Source: CAZOWM01 sp964583615 | GTDB lineage: Bacteria > Spirochaetota > B62-G9 > DRHN01 | DNA: 36,278 bases | Assembly: GCA_964583615.1 (NCBI GenBank) | Contig: CAZOWM010000036.1 | Coordinates: 1 to 36,278 of the forward strand | Direction: 5' to 3' | In this document: positions 1-6,974 of the stretch, one piece after another | How positions within the stretch are numbered: the first letter of the stretch is position 1 | Layout: each line of letters begins with the position of its first letter | Translations under genes and position numbers: made by a program | The notes under the pieces: generated by a model | Seen by the model: only the letters and a program-made list of their open reading frames with translations | Databases searched by the model: none | Told to the model about the DNA's origin: nothing

Positions 1-16
1 CGAACTATCAAAGATT

Positions 17-35
17 GAAAAAGCCGCATCGGCTT
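17..35 (-). terminator. possible small intrinsic terminator, minus strand
   Basis: A perfect 6-bp stem (AAGCCG/CGGCTT, arms 21-26 and 30-35, 3-base loop) is followed on the minus strand by a short T run (A run at 18-22). No gene on the minus strand that it would terminate can be recognised between here and 190. It could end a small untranslated transcript or be part of a mobile-cassette border. Confidence 0.35.
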
Positions 36-130
36 GATTCAGCACCTTCTAAGTAACTTCCTAGCAATGAGGGCGTTACTCGAACTCGTCCGGCCCGCGG
101 GTTTCGCAGATCGTGAGCCGAAAAATTTTC

Positions 131-176
131 TTGATATGGGTTACAATGTGGATTATTATATCTAGTATAATCCACA
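131..176 (+). promoter_or_regulatory. promoter and palindromic operator of the toxin-antitoxin pair
   Basis: A promoter TTGATA (131-136), 17-base spacer, TATTAT (154-159) precedes the antitoxin. A perfect 10-bp inverted repeat, TGTGGATTAT (147-156) and ATAATCCACA (167-176), overlaps the -10 element. Ribbon-helix-helix antitoxins typically bind such palindromes to repress their own operon, so autoregulation is the natural inference. The palindrome is seen directly; its binding partner is inferred. Confidence 0.7.
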
Positions 177-191
177 CTGTAGAGATGAAAA

Positions 192-425
192 ATGAAAACC
201 ATTCAGATGACTCTCGACGAGGATCTTGTCAAAGCGGTTGACCGTGTTTCAAAACAGTTAAAGACGAGTCGCTCCGCCTTCACGCGACAAGCGCTTCGTG
301 AAGCTCTTGCCCGTTACAGAACCGAACAACTGGAGCGAACGCACAGAAAAGGCTACGAAAGACACCCGGTAGCTACGGATGAATTTTCAGTCTGGGAAGA
401 GGAGCAAGCCTGGGGTGATGAATGA
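192..425 (+). CDS. ribbon-helix-helix antitoxin, MazE/CopG-like
   Basis: This 77-residue protein has a ribbon-helix-helix N-terminus (residues 1-45): a beta strand, KTIQMTLDEDLV, followed by two helices ending in RSAFTRQALREAL. Its acidic tail ends EEQAWGDE, which is typical of antitoxins that bind and block a MazF-type RNase. The N-terminal domain should dimerise and bind the palindrome at 147-176, giving autoregulation that tightens when toxin is bound. The stop codon overlaps the toxin start in an ATGA tetranucleotide (422-425), so the two genes are translationally coupled. Function is inferred from domain type and from the neighbouring toxin; confidence is high for the class and lower for a specific subfamily name. 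Confidence 0.85.
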   Translation: MKTIQMTLDEDLVKAVDRVSKQLKTSRSAFTRQALREALARYRTEQLERTHRKGYERHPVATDEFSVWEEEQAWGDE

Positions 426-742
426 AACACGGTGAAGTACGCTGGTACACGTTTACTCGGCCGGATAAAAAGAGGCCGGTTCTTATTCTAACACGAGATT
501 CTGTGCTGGAATATCTCGGCGAAGTCACTGTTGCTCCTATTACAAGTACAATCCGTGAAATACCATCCGAAGTCTTCCTCTCCAAAGCTGATGGAATGCC
601 CCGTGAATGTGCAGTAAATTGTGACCACCTGCAAACAGTTCCCAAGAGAAAAATCGGTCTGCTGATTACTTCCCTGTCCAGGACAAAAATGGCTGATGTC
701 GGGCGAGCCATATGCTTTGCCCTCAATATTTGTGACAAATAA
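422..742 (+). CDS. mazF: MazF/PemK-family mRNA interferase toxin
   Basis: This 106-residue protein has MazF-family features in order. An N-terminal GEVRWYTF strand is followed by the RPVLILTRDSV core (residues 19-29), then a VTVAPITSTIR segment that carries the conserved Arg-containing loop. Further on come the NCDHLQTVPKRKIG strand (about 63-76) and a C-terminal helix that begins LSRTKMADVGRAI. Family members are ribosome-independent endoribonucleases cutting at short RNA motifs; the target sequence cannot be read from the protein. The length is usual (100-120). The ATG start overlaps the antitoxin stop by four bases. An attC-like hairpin follows three bases after the stop, suggesting that the pair arrived as a gene cassette. 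Confidence 0.88.
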   Translation: MKHGEVRWYTFTRPDKKRPVLILTRDSVLEYLGEVTVAPITSTIREIPSEVFLSKADGMPRECAVNCDHLQTVPKRKIGLLITSLSRTKMADVGRAICFALNICDK

Positions 743-744
743 AT

Positions 745-816
745 GAGTATCAAGTCGCTGCACCTGACTGCTGTTTCGCTGTGCTTCACAGCCGCAGGTG
801 ATGCCTGACGTTATGT
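745..816 (+). other. degenerate integron attC-like site
   Basis: A hairpin with attC geometry directly follows mazF. An R''-like segment (745-751) and a 5-base spacer lead to L'' (757-766, ending CACCTG); L' (795-804, CAGGTG then ATGC), a 5-base spacer and the R'-like GTTATGT (810-816) follow the loop. The stem has an inner GCTG/CAGC extension (770-773/789-792) and a bulge with one extra base on the left arm. R' fits GTTRRRY with one mismatch; R'' is poor, so the site may be inactive. No integrase and no second attC is visible in the window. Confidence 0.4.
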
Positions 817-1150
817 GGACCTGCTATGGATATAAGATCTATTCCCAGTCAGTTTGATTAATAGAAGTTTAGAGAAGCAAACTTAAAAAATGCCCTTTAT
901 CCCTTATTACCTGTAATTCCACAACAACTGAAAAGAAGGCGGCCGGAGGCAGTCTGACAAATTTTGAAGTGTACCCGAACAGCCTCTGGGAAAAAGGGGA
1001 GCGCCGCAGGGGTAAGGGCTTTGGTGATCACACAACCTGGATTCAGCATTCGCCCCATTGCCCTGCAGCGCTTTGCTGGGGAGTGGTCTGGCGCTTACCG
1101 CGTCCTCCCCCTGCTGATGGAGGACTACTCCAAAAAAACTGCAGCACCGG
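817..1150. other. no recognisable gene
   Basis: About 330 bases lie between the cassette-like site and the end of the HtrA gene on the other strand. Open frames here look like chance frames: they have no ribosome-binding site and no recognisable motif. A perfect 7-bp inverted repeat (GTCCTCC at 1102-1108, GGAGGAC at 1119-1125) is present, but on the minus strand the T run lies on the wrong side for a terminator of the HtrA transcript. The stretch may contain decayed cassette sequence. Confidence 0.5.
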
Positions 1151-2644
1151 TTACTTTCTTATCAACCCGACGAGAACCTCTGAATCCTGGCGAAATATCC
1201 GGAACATCAGCTCATCGGATTCGCTTTCGTTTATGGTACGGTAAAACTCCATCATGCTTCGAACAGGCTCGCCGTTGATTTGCCTGATGATGTCTCCGGG
1301 CCGGAATCCAGCAAGTCCTGCAGGACTATTCTGGGAGACGTCTCCAATGATGAGTTCTCCCATCCGCTTTGAAAGATTCAGCTGTTTCTGGATGTCTTCA
1401 GTGATCTTTACAATTGACATACCCGGCCATAATTCCTTTCTCTGCTCCTGTATCTTTTCCTCGTCTTCTCTCGCGGATATTTTCACCTGAACCTCGAGAG
1501 GCTTTCCGTATCGGAAGAGCCTGAAATCAGCGGGCTTACCGATGGGAAGGTTTGAAACCGTAAAGAGGAGTGAAGCGGAGTCCTCGATCTTCTCGCCGTT
1601 GATATGAGTGATGAAGTCTCCGGGGAGGATACCGGCTCTATCCGCGGGCGATTTCCTGAACACATCGGATACGAATGCACCGTTGATCTCGTCGATCTTC
1701 AGATCCTCTCTCATCTCTGGTGAAGGATCTCCGATGTTGATCCCGAGCCATCCGTAGTCTACAGACCCCTTGGATATAAAGTCGCCGATTGCCTGTTTCG
1801 CGTTGTTGATCGGGATTGTAAATCCGAGGCCGATGTTCCCTCCATCGGGTGAGGATATCCAGGTGTTGATACCGATGACTTCACCCCTGATGTTGAAAAG
1901 CGGACCCCCGGAGTTTCCGCGGTTGATTGCGGCATCGGTCTGAATATAATCGGTAAAACCCGCAATTGCGGTACCGGCAACCGGTTTTCTGCCTACTGCG
2001 CTCACGATCCCAGATGTGATTGAGGACTGGAAACCGAGCGGATTTCCAACCGCAAACACCAGGTCGCCGACCTGGACCATGTCTGAGTCTCCGAGCTCGG
2101 CAACCGGAATATCCTCATCGGTCTCAAACTCCACGAGCGCAAGGTCCTTCCGCGGATCTTTGCCCACCATTTTCGCCGTGAACTGCCTCTTGTCATGGAG
2201 TGTAACCACGATCTCTTCAGCTTCGCCGACCACATGATTGTTGGTGAGCACATACACCGTTGATCCGGACCTCTGTACGATTACCCCTGATCCGAGGCCT
2301 CGTCTCCTGAACTCCCTCTCCTCTTGCGGGCCCTGTCTAGGTCCAAAAAAGAAATCAAAGGGGGACTGATAATGCGGATACGGCTGCTTCACCACATCGA
2401 CGATGTCGATCTCCACCGCCACCGGAAGAACTTTCTGGGCGATTTCTCTGAAGGATTCCTGGATCATCTCGAGTGTACTCATTCCCGCAAGCGTGGGCAC
2501 CTGGCTCGGCGTCTCCGCGGGATTTTCTTCCGACACTCTCAGGTTTCCCGCGCCGAACAACACTGTTGCAGCCAGAATCGAAATGATGCCAAGGGAGAGC
2601 AGCAATATAAAAATCCTTTTTTTGTGTGATCCTGCTTTTCTCAT
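1151..2644 (-). CDS. degP: HtrA/DegP-type periplasmic serine protease
   Basis: This 497-residue protease degrades or refolds damaged envelope proteins. Residues 8-31 form a membrane anchor or uncleaved signal segment. A trypsin-like domain (about 60-290) carries the triad His137 (NNHVVG), Asp167 (KDLALVEF) and Ser245 (GNSGGPLF). Two PDZ domains follow (about 297-392 and 405-495). The length and two-PDZ layout match DegP/DegQ. The chosen ATG has AGGAGG seven bases upstream (2652-2657), whereas an upstream in-frame ATG would add 14 residues with no ribosome-binding site. The gene lies 90 bases downstream of a two-component system whose regulator probably controls it. The ribosome-binding site falls inside an 11-bp inverted repeat (separate entry). 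No clear terminator was seen after the stop. Confidence 0.95.
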   Translation of the reverse strand: MRKAGSHKKRIFILLLSLGIISILAATVLFGAGNLRVSEENPAETPSQVPTLAGMSTLEMIQESFREIAQKVLPVAVEIDIVDVVKQPYPHYQSPFDFFFGPRQGPQEEREFRRRGLGSGVIVQRSGSTVYVLTNNHVVGEAEEIVVTLHDKRQFTAKMVGKDPRKDLALVEFETDEDIPVAELGDSDMVQVGDLVFAVGNPLGFQSSITSGIVSAVGRKPVAGTAIAGFTDYIQTDAAINRGNSGGPLFNIRGEVIGINTWISSPDGGNIGLGFTIPINNAKQAIGDFISKGSVDYGWLGINIGDPSPEMREDLKIDEINGAFVSDVFRKSPADRAGILPGDFITHINGEKIEDSASLLFTVSNLPIGKPADFRLFRYGKPLEVQVKISAREDEEKIQEQRKELWPGMSIVKITEDIQKQLNLSKRMGELIIGDVSQNSPAGLAGFRPGDIIRQINGEPVRSMMEFYRTINESESDELMFRIFRQDSEVLVGLIRK

Positions 2645-2651
2645 TCGAAAA

Positions 2652-2693
2652 CCTCCTGTGTGTTTTTTACATTCAACAATATACACACAGGAG
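2652..2693 (-). promoter_or_regulatory. inverted repeat that could sequester the degP ribosome-binding site
   Basis: A perfect 11-bp inverted repeat has arms at 2653-2663 and 2683-2693 with a 19-base loop. In the minus-strand transcript the 5' arm is CTCCTGTGTGT and the 3' arm is ACACACAGGAG, which contains most of the AGGAGG ribosome-binding site of degP. If transcription starts upstream of 2693, the leader could fold and block translation, like a thermosensor or attenuator. If the TATATT at 2678-2683 is the -10 box, the 5' arm is not transcribed and the repeat would instead be a DNA operator. Confidence 0.55.
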
Positions 2694-2730
2694 CTTACCG
2701 TATCATTACACAGACATTACAGTTTTGTAA
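2678..2730 (-). promoter_or_regulatory. degP promoter region with OmpR-family binding repeats
   Basis: On the plus strand CATTACA occurs at 2704-2710 and again at 2715-2721, exactly 11 bases apart. The second copy is also half of a palindrome, TTACA-GTTT-TGTAA (2717-2730). Direct repeats with about one helical turn spacing, and TTACA...TGTAA palindromes, are typical targets of OmpR/CopR-type response regulators. A candidate -10, TATATT, lies at 2678-2683 with a poor -35 adjoining the repeats, as expected for an activator-dependent promoter. The regulator encoded just upstream is the obvious candidate to bind. Confidence 0.55.
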
Positions 2731-2734
2731 GGTT

Positions 2735-4153
2735 TCAGGCGTGAATTTGGATGTTTTTATGCGGAAGGATAATGGTAAACGAGGACCCTTTTCCCGGTTC
2801 GCTTTCCACCTGAATCTCCCCTCCGTGCGCACGAACGATGGCGTGCACAAAACTCAGCCCGAGTCCGAGACCGCGTGTGGAACGTGTGTGGGGACTTCTA
2901 TAAAGACGGTTGAATATCTGGGGCAGTTCGTCTTCTGCGATTCCGATTCCCGTGTCGGACACGCGAATCTTTACTTTCTGTTGATCCTCCTGTGCGGAGA
3001 TGTCGACCCTTCCTCCACGGGGAGTGTACTTGATCGCGTTGTCCACGAGATTCAGAACAGCCTGACGGATTCTGCTTGCATCGGCGTACACCGTAACGTC
3101 CGGACGGCTGAAAACTTCCAGAGAGATTTCCTTTTCTTCGGAAACGAACCGGTATACATCCATGCATTCGGTGATGAGGGATTTGAGGTTGACCTCGTTT
3201 TTGTTCAGCTTCATCGCGCCTGATTCCGCTTCTGTGATATCCATGAGCGTGTTGAGCATTTTGAGGATGAGCTCTGATTCCTCCAGGCAGTCCTGAAGCG
3301 CCTCCCTGTAATCCCCTGCTTTCTTTGATGAACGGAGTGCAAGCTCTGCGCTCCCACGGAGCCTGGTCATGGGGGTTCTGAGATCGTGGGCGACGCTGTC
3401 GAGCGCGCCTCGCATCCCTCTGACCAGAACCTCTATTCTCTCGAGCATCCGGTTGAAGAGGATCACCAGATCATCGAGTTCGTCTCCTCGTCCGCGCGCG
3501 GAGATGCGTGAGGATATGTCACCAGTGGCGATAATCGACCGGGCCGTTGAGTTAAGTCCGGCTATGGGCTTGAGGGACCGTGCTGCGATGAGAGAACCGG
3601 TGACGAAGCTCAGAAGCACCAGCGGTATCATGCCGAATGCAAAGGTGATCCGCAGCCGGCTGAGCAGGTGCACTCTCGAGCTCACATTGATGCCGATCTG
3701 CAGTATGTTTCCGTCAAAGAGGAGCACCGATGCCGTCTCTAGAAATACTCTTTCACCATTCAGCCTCAGCCGGAGAGGCTTCCCGCTTTTTCCCGTAAAA
3801 GCCCTTTCGAGCTGCTCAGGGCCGAGCTCCTGCCACTGCTCAAGAAGGTACAGAAACCGGGTTGTGTAGGTGCGATCCGCGATGCGGATAAAAAAAAGTT
3901 TGTCAAATGCTGCACCGCTCCCGGAAAGGACCGCGCGGCGCATATTGAGTATGCCTCCGAGCTGGTAATGGGTCCAGAGCTCGAGAAGCTTCATCCTGAT
4001 GATCTCACGGTCGTCTCTTCTGAGTGAACTGGAGAGCATAACATAGGTGATACCGAACAGTATGAGAAAGCTGAACATAAAGAGGGATGAAAAGACGAAA
4101 GACAGCCGCATGTTGAGCCGTTTTTTTATGCTAGTCAGTATCTTTGAGAACAT
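2735..4153 (-). CDS. sensor histidine kinase of the two-component system
   Basis: This inner-membrane kinase senses an envelope signal and phosphorylates the regulator encoded just before it. From the ATG at 4153 it has 472 residues. Transmembrane helix 1 (about 17-42) is followed by a periplasmic region of about 125 residues and helix 2 (about 170-190). HAMP comes next, then the dimerisation domain with the phosphoacceptor His256 (SVAHDLRTPMTR). The ATPase domain has the N box (LVDNAIKY, about 369-376), DTGIGI (400-405) and a G2 box (RGLGLGL, about 427-433). A TTG two codons earlier is the alternative start. The gene overlaps the regulator's 3' end by about 23 bases, so the pair is coupled. 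The periplasmic sensor is not a family I recognise; the nearby protease suggests envelope stress or metal damage. Confidence 0.93.
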   Translation of the reverse strand: MFSKILTSIKKRLNMRLSFVFSSLFMFSFLILFGITYVMLSSSLRRDDREIIRMKLLELWTHYQLGGILNMRRAVLSGSGAAFDKLFFIRIADRTYTTRFLYLLEQWQELGPEQLERAFTGKSGKPLRLRLNGERVFLETASVLLFDGNILQIGINVSSRVHLLSRLRITFAFGMIPLVLLSFVTGSLIAARSLKPIAGLNSTARSIIATGDISSRISARGRGDELDDLVILFNRMLERIEVLVRGMRGALDSVAHDLRTPMTRLRGSAELALRSSKKAGDYREALQDCLEESELILKMLNTLMDITEAESGAMKLNKNEVNLKSLITECMDVYRFVSEEKEISLEVFSRPDVTVYADASRIRQAVLNLVDNAIKYTPRGGRVDISAQEDQQKVKIRVSDTGIGIAEDELPQIFNRLYRSPHTRSTRGLGLGLSFVHAIVRAHGGEIQVESEPGKGSSFTIILPHKNIQIHA

Positions 4154-4808
4154 ACCCAACCCCGCGAATCGTGTGGATCAGTTTCCTGTTGAACCCTCGG
4201 TCAACCTTGCTTCTGAGTCTGCTCACGAGTACGTCAACCATGTTCGTCTGGGGATCAAAGTGGTAATCCCACATGTGTTCCATGATGACGGTCTTTGAAA
4301 GCACCGCTCCCTTGTTTCTCAAAAAAAACTCCAGGAGGGAAAACTCGCGCGGCTGAAGCTCAATGACCGTGTCCCCGCGTCGCACTTCTCTGGTGACAAG
4401 ATCCATATTGAGGTCTCCAGCGGAGAGTTTTACAGCTGATGGGCTCATGCTTGTGCGCCGAAAAAGTGCCTGTATGCGCACGAGAAGCTCGGAGAAAGAA
4501 AAGGGCTTTGTCAGATAGTCATCACCTCCTGCTTTCAGCCCGCGGATCCTGTCGTCGACCGTGCGCTTCGCGCTGAGGATGATCACGGGTGTGGAGATGT
4601 TTTGGCGTCTGAGTTTTTCGATAAAACTGAGCCGGTCCATCCGCGGGAGCATGATGTCGACAACGGCCGCATCATACGGGCTTGTTTGCGCCATTTCAAG
4701 CGCCTCCTCTCCGTCAATCACGTGGTCAACCGCATAGCCGGACTGCTCCAGGCCTTTGCGGATGAAAGATGCGATCTTTTTGTCGTCCTCAACAACGAGA
4801 ATCCTCAT
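4131..4808 (-). CDS. OmpR/PhoB-family response regulator
   Basis: This 225-residue transcription regulator has a receiver domain (1-115). Its acidic pocket is Glu7-Asp8-Asp9, the phosphorylation site is Asp51, and the conserved Lys is Lys101 (LTKPF). A winged-helix DNA-binding domain follows (about 128-223), with LQPREFSLLEFFLRN and VLVSRLRSKVDR typical of the OmpR class. In the usual MLPxxDG loop after Asp51, Gly is replaced by Arg (MLPRMDRLS), a small departure. The gene lies 12 bases after the DsrE gene and overlaps the kinase gene. The CATTACA repeats before degP are the best candidate target. The sequence resembles copper/silver-type regulators (CusR/CopR), but it is not close enough to assign a metal. 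Confidence 0.93.
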   Translation of the reverse strand: MRILVVEDDKKIASFIRKGLEQSGYAVDHVIDGEEALEMAQTSPYDAAVVDIMLPRMDRLSFIEKLRRQNISTPVIILSAKRTVDDRIRGLKAGGDDYLTKPFSFSELLVRIQALFRRTSMSPSAVKLSAGDLNMDLVTREVRRGDTVIELQPREFSLLEFFLRNKGAVLSKTVIMEHMWDYHFDPQTNMVDVLVSRLRSKVDRGFNRKLIHTIRGVGYVLKDTD

Positions 4809-4820
4809 ATGGTTTTTCTC

Positions 4821-5168
4821 TCAGAAAGTTATGACATGCATGCCCTGTTTCAGGTAATCTGTGAGCGGAACACCCATGTATTTCACATCAACGGACATTT
4901 TCTCGAGATCTTCCGAGACTCCGTAGTCATCAGAACAGCTTTTGCACGCTTCGATCGTGATACCCAGATCCTTCATTTTCTTCAGTAAATGCTGAAGCTG
5001 AGTGTCTTCCGCGAGGAGTTTTGCAGAAGGCCCCCAGATGATGAAGATGACGTTCTCCCACCAGCCTTTCTTCTTTGCATTGTAGGTGTACATGAAAGCC
5101 ATATTCTTCGCAACTTCCTTGTCCGCGCTCGACCACACCACGATAAGCGTATCATCTGTTTTCCCCAT
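4821..5168 (-). CDS. DsrE-family small protein
   Basis: This 115-residue soluble protein has a DsrE/F-like fold: a beta strand (DTLIVVWSSAD), a helix, VIFIIWGPSAKLLAED (about 40-55), and ITIEACKSCSDDYGV with two cysteines (CxxC, about 74-77). DsrE-family proteins pass sulfur as persulfide or bind redox partners; a specific role is not proven here. The ATG has GGAG nine bases upstream. The gene is first in an operon with the response regulator (12-base gap) and kinase, which suggests a thiol- or sulfur-linked input to envelope stress control. Ends are clear from the operon structure and the divergent gene at 5256. Confidence 0.75.
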   Translation of the reverse strand: MGKTDDTLIVVWSSADKEVAKNMAFMYTYNAKKKGWWENVIFIIWGPSAKLLAEDTQLQHLLKKMKDLGITIEACKSCSDDYGVSEDLEKMSVDVKYMGVPLTDYLKQGMHVITF

Positions 5169-5242
5169 ACCGGTTTTCTCCTTTGAGCAAGATATTCAGA
5201 AAATAATACCGAGTTTTCCTCCTTCACCGAGAGACCCTGTAT

Positions 5243-5248
5243 TATACT
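5243..5248 (+). promoter_or_regulatory. -10 box of the hydrolase gene, probably leaderless
   Basis: TATACT ends seven bases before the ATG at 5256. There is no ribosome-binding site between them, so the predicted transcript would start at or next to the start codon. The -35 region is weak (CCTTCACC around 5221-5228). The 87-base divergent region also has to hold the promoter of the minus-strand DsrE operon; AT-rich sequence is present but I could not fix its boxes. Confidence 0.4.
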
Positions 5249-5255
5249 ATTACAA

Positions 5256-5894
5256 ATGACAGAACAAGGAAAGCGTTTAATAAACGGCCCGCACATGTCC
5301 TCTCTTAAGATCGTGCTCGCTCACGGCGCGGGCGCTGCAATAGATTCTTTTTTCATGGAGCACATCGCCCAAGGGCTTGCGGACAACGGTTTTTACGTGA
5401 TCAGGTTCGAGTTTCCCTACATGCAGAGGATACGTCAAACCGGGAAACGGAGGCCTCCCGACCGGACGCAGGTCCTCATTGAATCCTGGATGGATGTCCT
5501 CAACGAGGTTGGGGAATTCCGGAAGCTTGTGATCGGGGGAAAATCCCTTGGCGGGAGAATCGCAAGCATGATTGCCGACTCTCTCGGGGTTCATGCCCTG
5601 ATATGTCTCGGATACCCATTTCATCCTCCCGGAAGGCCCGAGCTTCTCAGAACGTCTCACCTCAAAAACCTCAAGACTCCCACGCTCATCTGCCAGGGGG
5701 AGCGGGACTCTTTCGGTAACGCGGAGGAGGTCTCTCATTATCCGCTTTCCCCGTCGATACTGGTCCGGTTCATCGAAGACGGTGACCACTCCTTCAGACC
5801 GCGTGCCGGCACAGGAGCAACTCATGAGCAAAACCTCGACCGCGCGATCTGTTTTGTTGTGGAGTTTTTAACGCGCACTCATCATTCCCCGTAG
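5256..5894 (+). CDS. alpha/beta hydrolase of the KANL3/Tex30-like (COG3571) type
   Basis: This 212-residue cytoplasmic hydrolase has a complete predicted triad. The nucleophile is Ser97 in the elbow GGKSLGGR, the acid Asp151 (GERDSFG) and the base His178 (DGDHSF). The oxyanion-side motif LAHGAGA is at 21-27. Length and motifs match the small dienelactone-hydrolase-like family whose substrates are mostly unknown, so none is assigned. The ATG at 5256 sits directly after a -10 box with no Shine-Dalgarno. An in-frame ATG 39 bases later also lacks one. It stands alone, transcribed away from the DsrE operon and facing a minus-strand DUF218 gene. Confidence 0.82.
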   Translation: MTEQGKRLINGPHMSSLKIVLAHGAGAAIDSFFMEHIAQGLADNGFYVIRFEFPYMQRIRQTGKRRPPDRTQVLIESWMDVLNEVGEFRKLVIGGKSLGGRIASMIADSLGVHALICLGYPFHPPGRPELLRTSHLKNLKTPTLICQGERDSFGNAEEVSHYPLSPSILVRFIEDGDHSFRPRAGTGATHEQNLDRAICFVVEFLTRTHHSP

Positions 5895-6003
5895 AAGAAG
5901 AGAAGCGGAAACCATTAACCTTCGCTGCCTGGTGGGCCTGTTTCCGTGTGCACCGTGTACAAACAGTGGGTGATGAAATTGGGAAATATGCGCGTGATTC
6001 GTT

Positions 6004-6663
6004 TCACAGCTCATCTTTTCCTGTCAGCAAACAATACGCGTGTGAAACCGGATCAGGAATCATTACCTTCGTGATGTATCCGCGTTTTCCGTATTGCACG
6101 ATTCGCTCAACTTCCCCCGTCAGGCACTGAACGTAGTCGAGGCCTTTTCGGTCAAAGAGGGCTTTCTCGTTCTCATACGTCGTTTCCGGCGGCGAATTGA
6201 TGAACTCCACGCCGGGAAAAATATGCGCACAGGTAAGATACACTCTTCTCTGCCTGTACGCATTCGCAACGATGAGTACGCGGTTCAGGTTTTTTCCGAA
6301 CACGAGTGGTACTGGGAGGTCGTGCAGGGCTCTCTCGCTGAACAGCAGGTTTTCCGCGGTGTTGGTGGATTTTTCCTCGAGGATCACCGCGTCCTGACGA
6401 ACACCCGGATATTTATTTTTTACAACTTCCAGAAAAAACGATGCTTCCGATGCGGGGAGGTCTGCGGTTCCGCTCCCCCGGCCGCCGGTAAAAAGAATTC
6501 TGCCAGACTTTCCCGCAAGGAACAACTGTGCGCACCGGATCGGAATTTTCTCATCGAAATGGCCGAAACCGATGATGATGTCCGCCTCGTCGATGGAGGG
6601 GTCGCGCACCCAGAGGTAGTGAAAAATTGTTTCTGCGTTTCGCTGTCTGGAGAAAATCCTCAT
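6004..6663 (-). CDS. DUF218 (YdcF/SanA/ElyC-like) protein
   Basis: This 219-residue protein has the DUF218 motifs in order: DIIIGFGHFD (28-37), ILFTGGRGSGTA (56-67), LEEKSTNTAENL (95-106), and VLIVANAYRQRRV near the middle. E. coli relatives YdcF, SanA and ElyC bind nucleotides or affect envelope integrity and peptidoglycan precursors, but the biochemical role of most members is unknown. No signal peptide or membrane helix is visible, so this copy looks cytoplasmic, like YdcF. Its start region has been duplicated in tandem: the 36-base unit covering the start codon recurs just upstream. The chosen start is the ATG at 6663. The ribosome-binding site is weak (GGATCACC). Confidence 0.8.
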   Translation of the reverse strand: MRIFSRQRNAETIFHYLWVRDPSIDEADIIIGFGHFDEKIPIRCAQLFLAGKSGRILFTGGRGSGTADLPASEASFFLEVVKNKYPGVRQDAVILEEKSTNTAENLLFSERALHDLPVPLVFGKNLNRVLIVANAYRQRRVYLTCAHIFPGVEFINSPPETTYENEKALFDRKGLDYVQCLTGEVERIVQYGKRGYITKVMIPDPVSHAYCLLTGKDEL

Positions 6664-6719
6664 GGTGATCCGTTTTCAATATATGGAGAAAGTCCTCATG
6701 GTGATCCGTTTTCAATATC
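6648..6719. repeat. two tandem 36-base copies spanning the DUF218 start region
   Basis: Copies at 6648-6683 and 6684-6719 differ at two positions. Read on the minus strand, the upstream copy supplies a second ATG (6697-6699) in the same frame. It encodes only MRTFSIY before a TGA at 6676-6678, 12 bases ahead of the true start. The duplication therefore created a seven-codon upstream ORF with an identical initiation context. It could act on translation of the main gene or be a neutral slip. Confidence 0.85.
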
Positions 6720-6974
6720 TGTTATCGAGAATCGCTGAGATCTGGTTTCAACAACTGTTGTTTCGCGTTTTCCTTCCTGAGGCTTATGTATCCGTACGGA
6801 GTATAATGAATATACCCTGTGGAAAACCGACCGACAAGAACAAGATTGGATCACGGTCAAACAGGTTTGTTCGTTTTGCCGACCGGCACCTATTCTACGA
6901 GTGCTACAACCCTGATACGGGAAGGGGGCTGGGGGAAAAAGATGTTTCGTGAACCGCGGCACTGGTCATTCATC

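Noticed and set aside
8..202. A 64-residue minus-strand frame and a tRNA-like stretch around 60-115.
   Set aside because: No cloverleaf can be completed (the T-arm does not pair), and the frame overlaps the mazEF promoter with no coding signs.
1102..1125. A 7-bp hairpin as terminator of degP.
   Set aside because: On the minus strand the T run lies before, not after, the stem.
964..1278. Two overlapping plus-strand frames between mazF and degP.
   Set aside because: They have no family features and run into the end of degP on the other strand.
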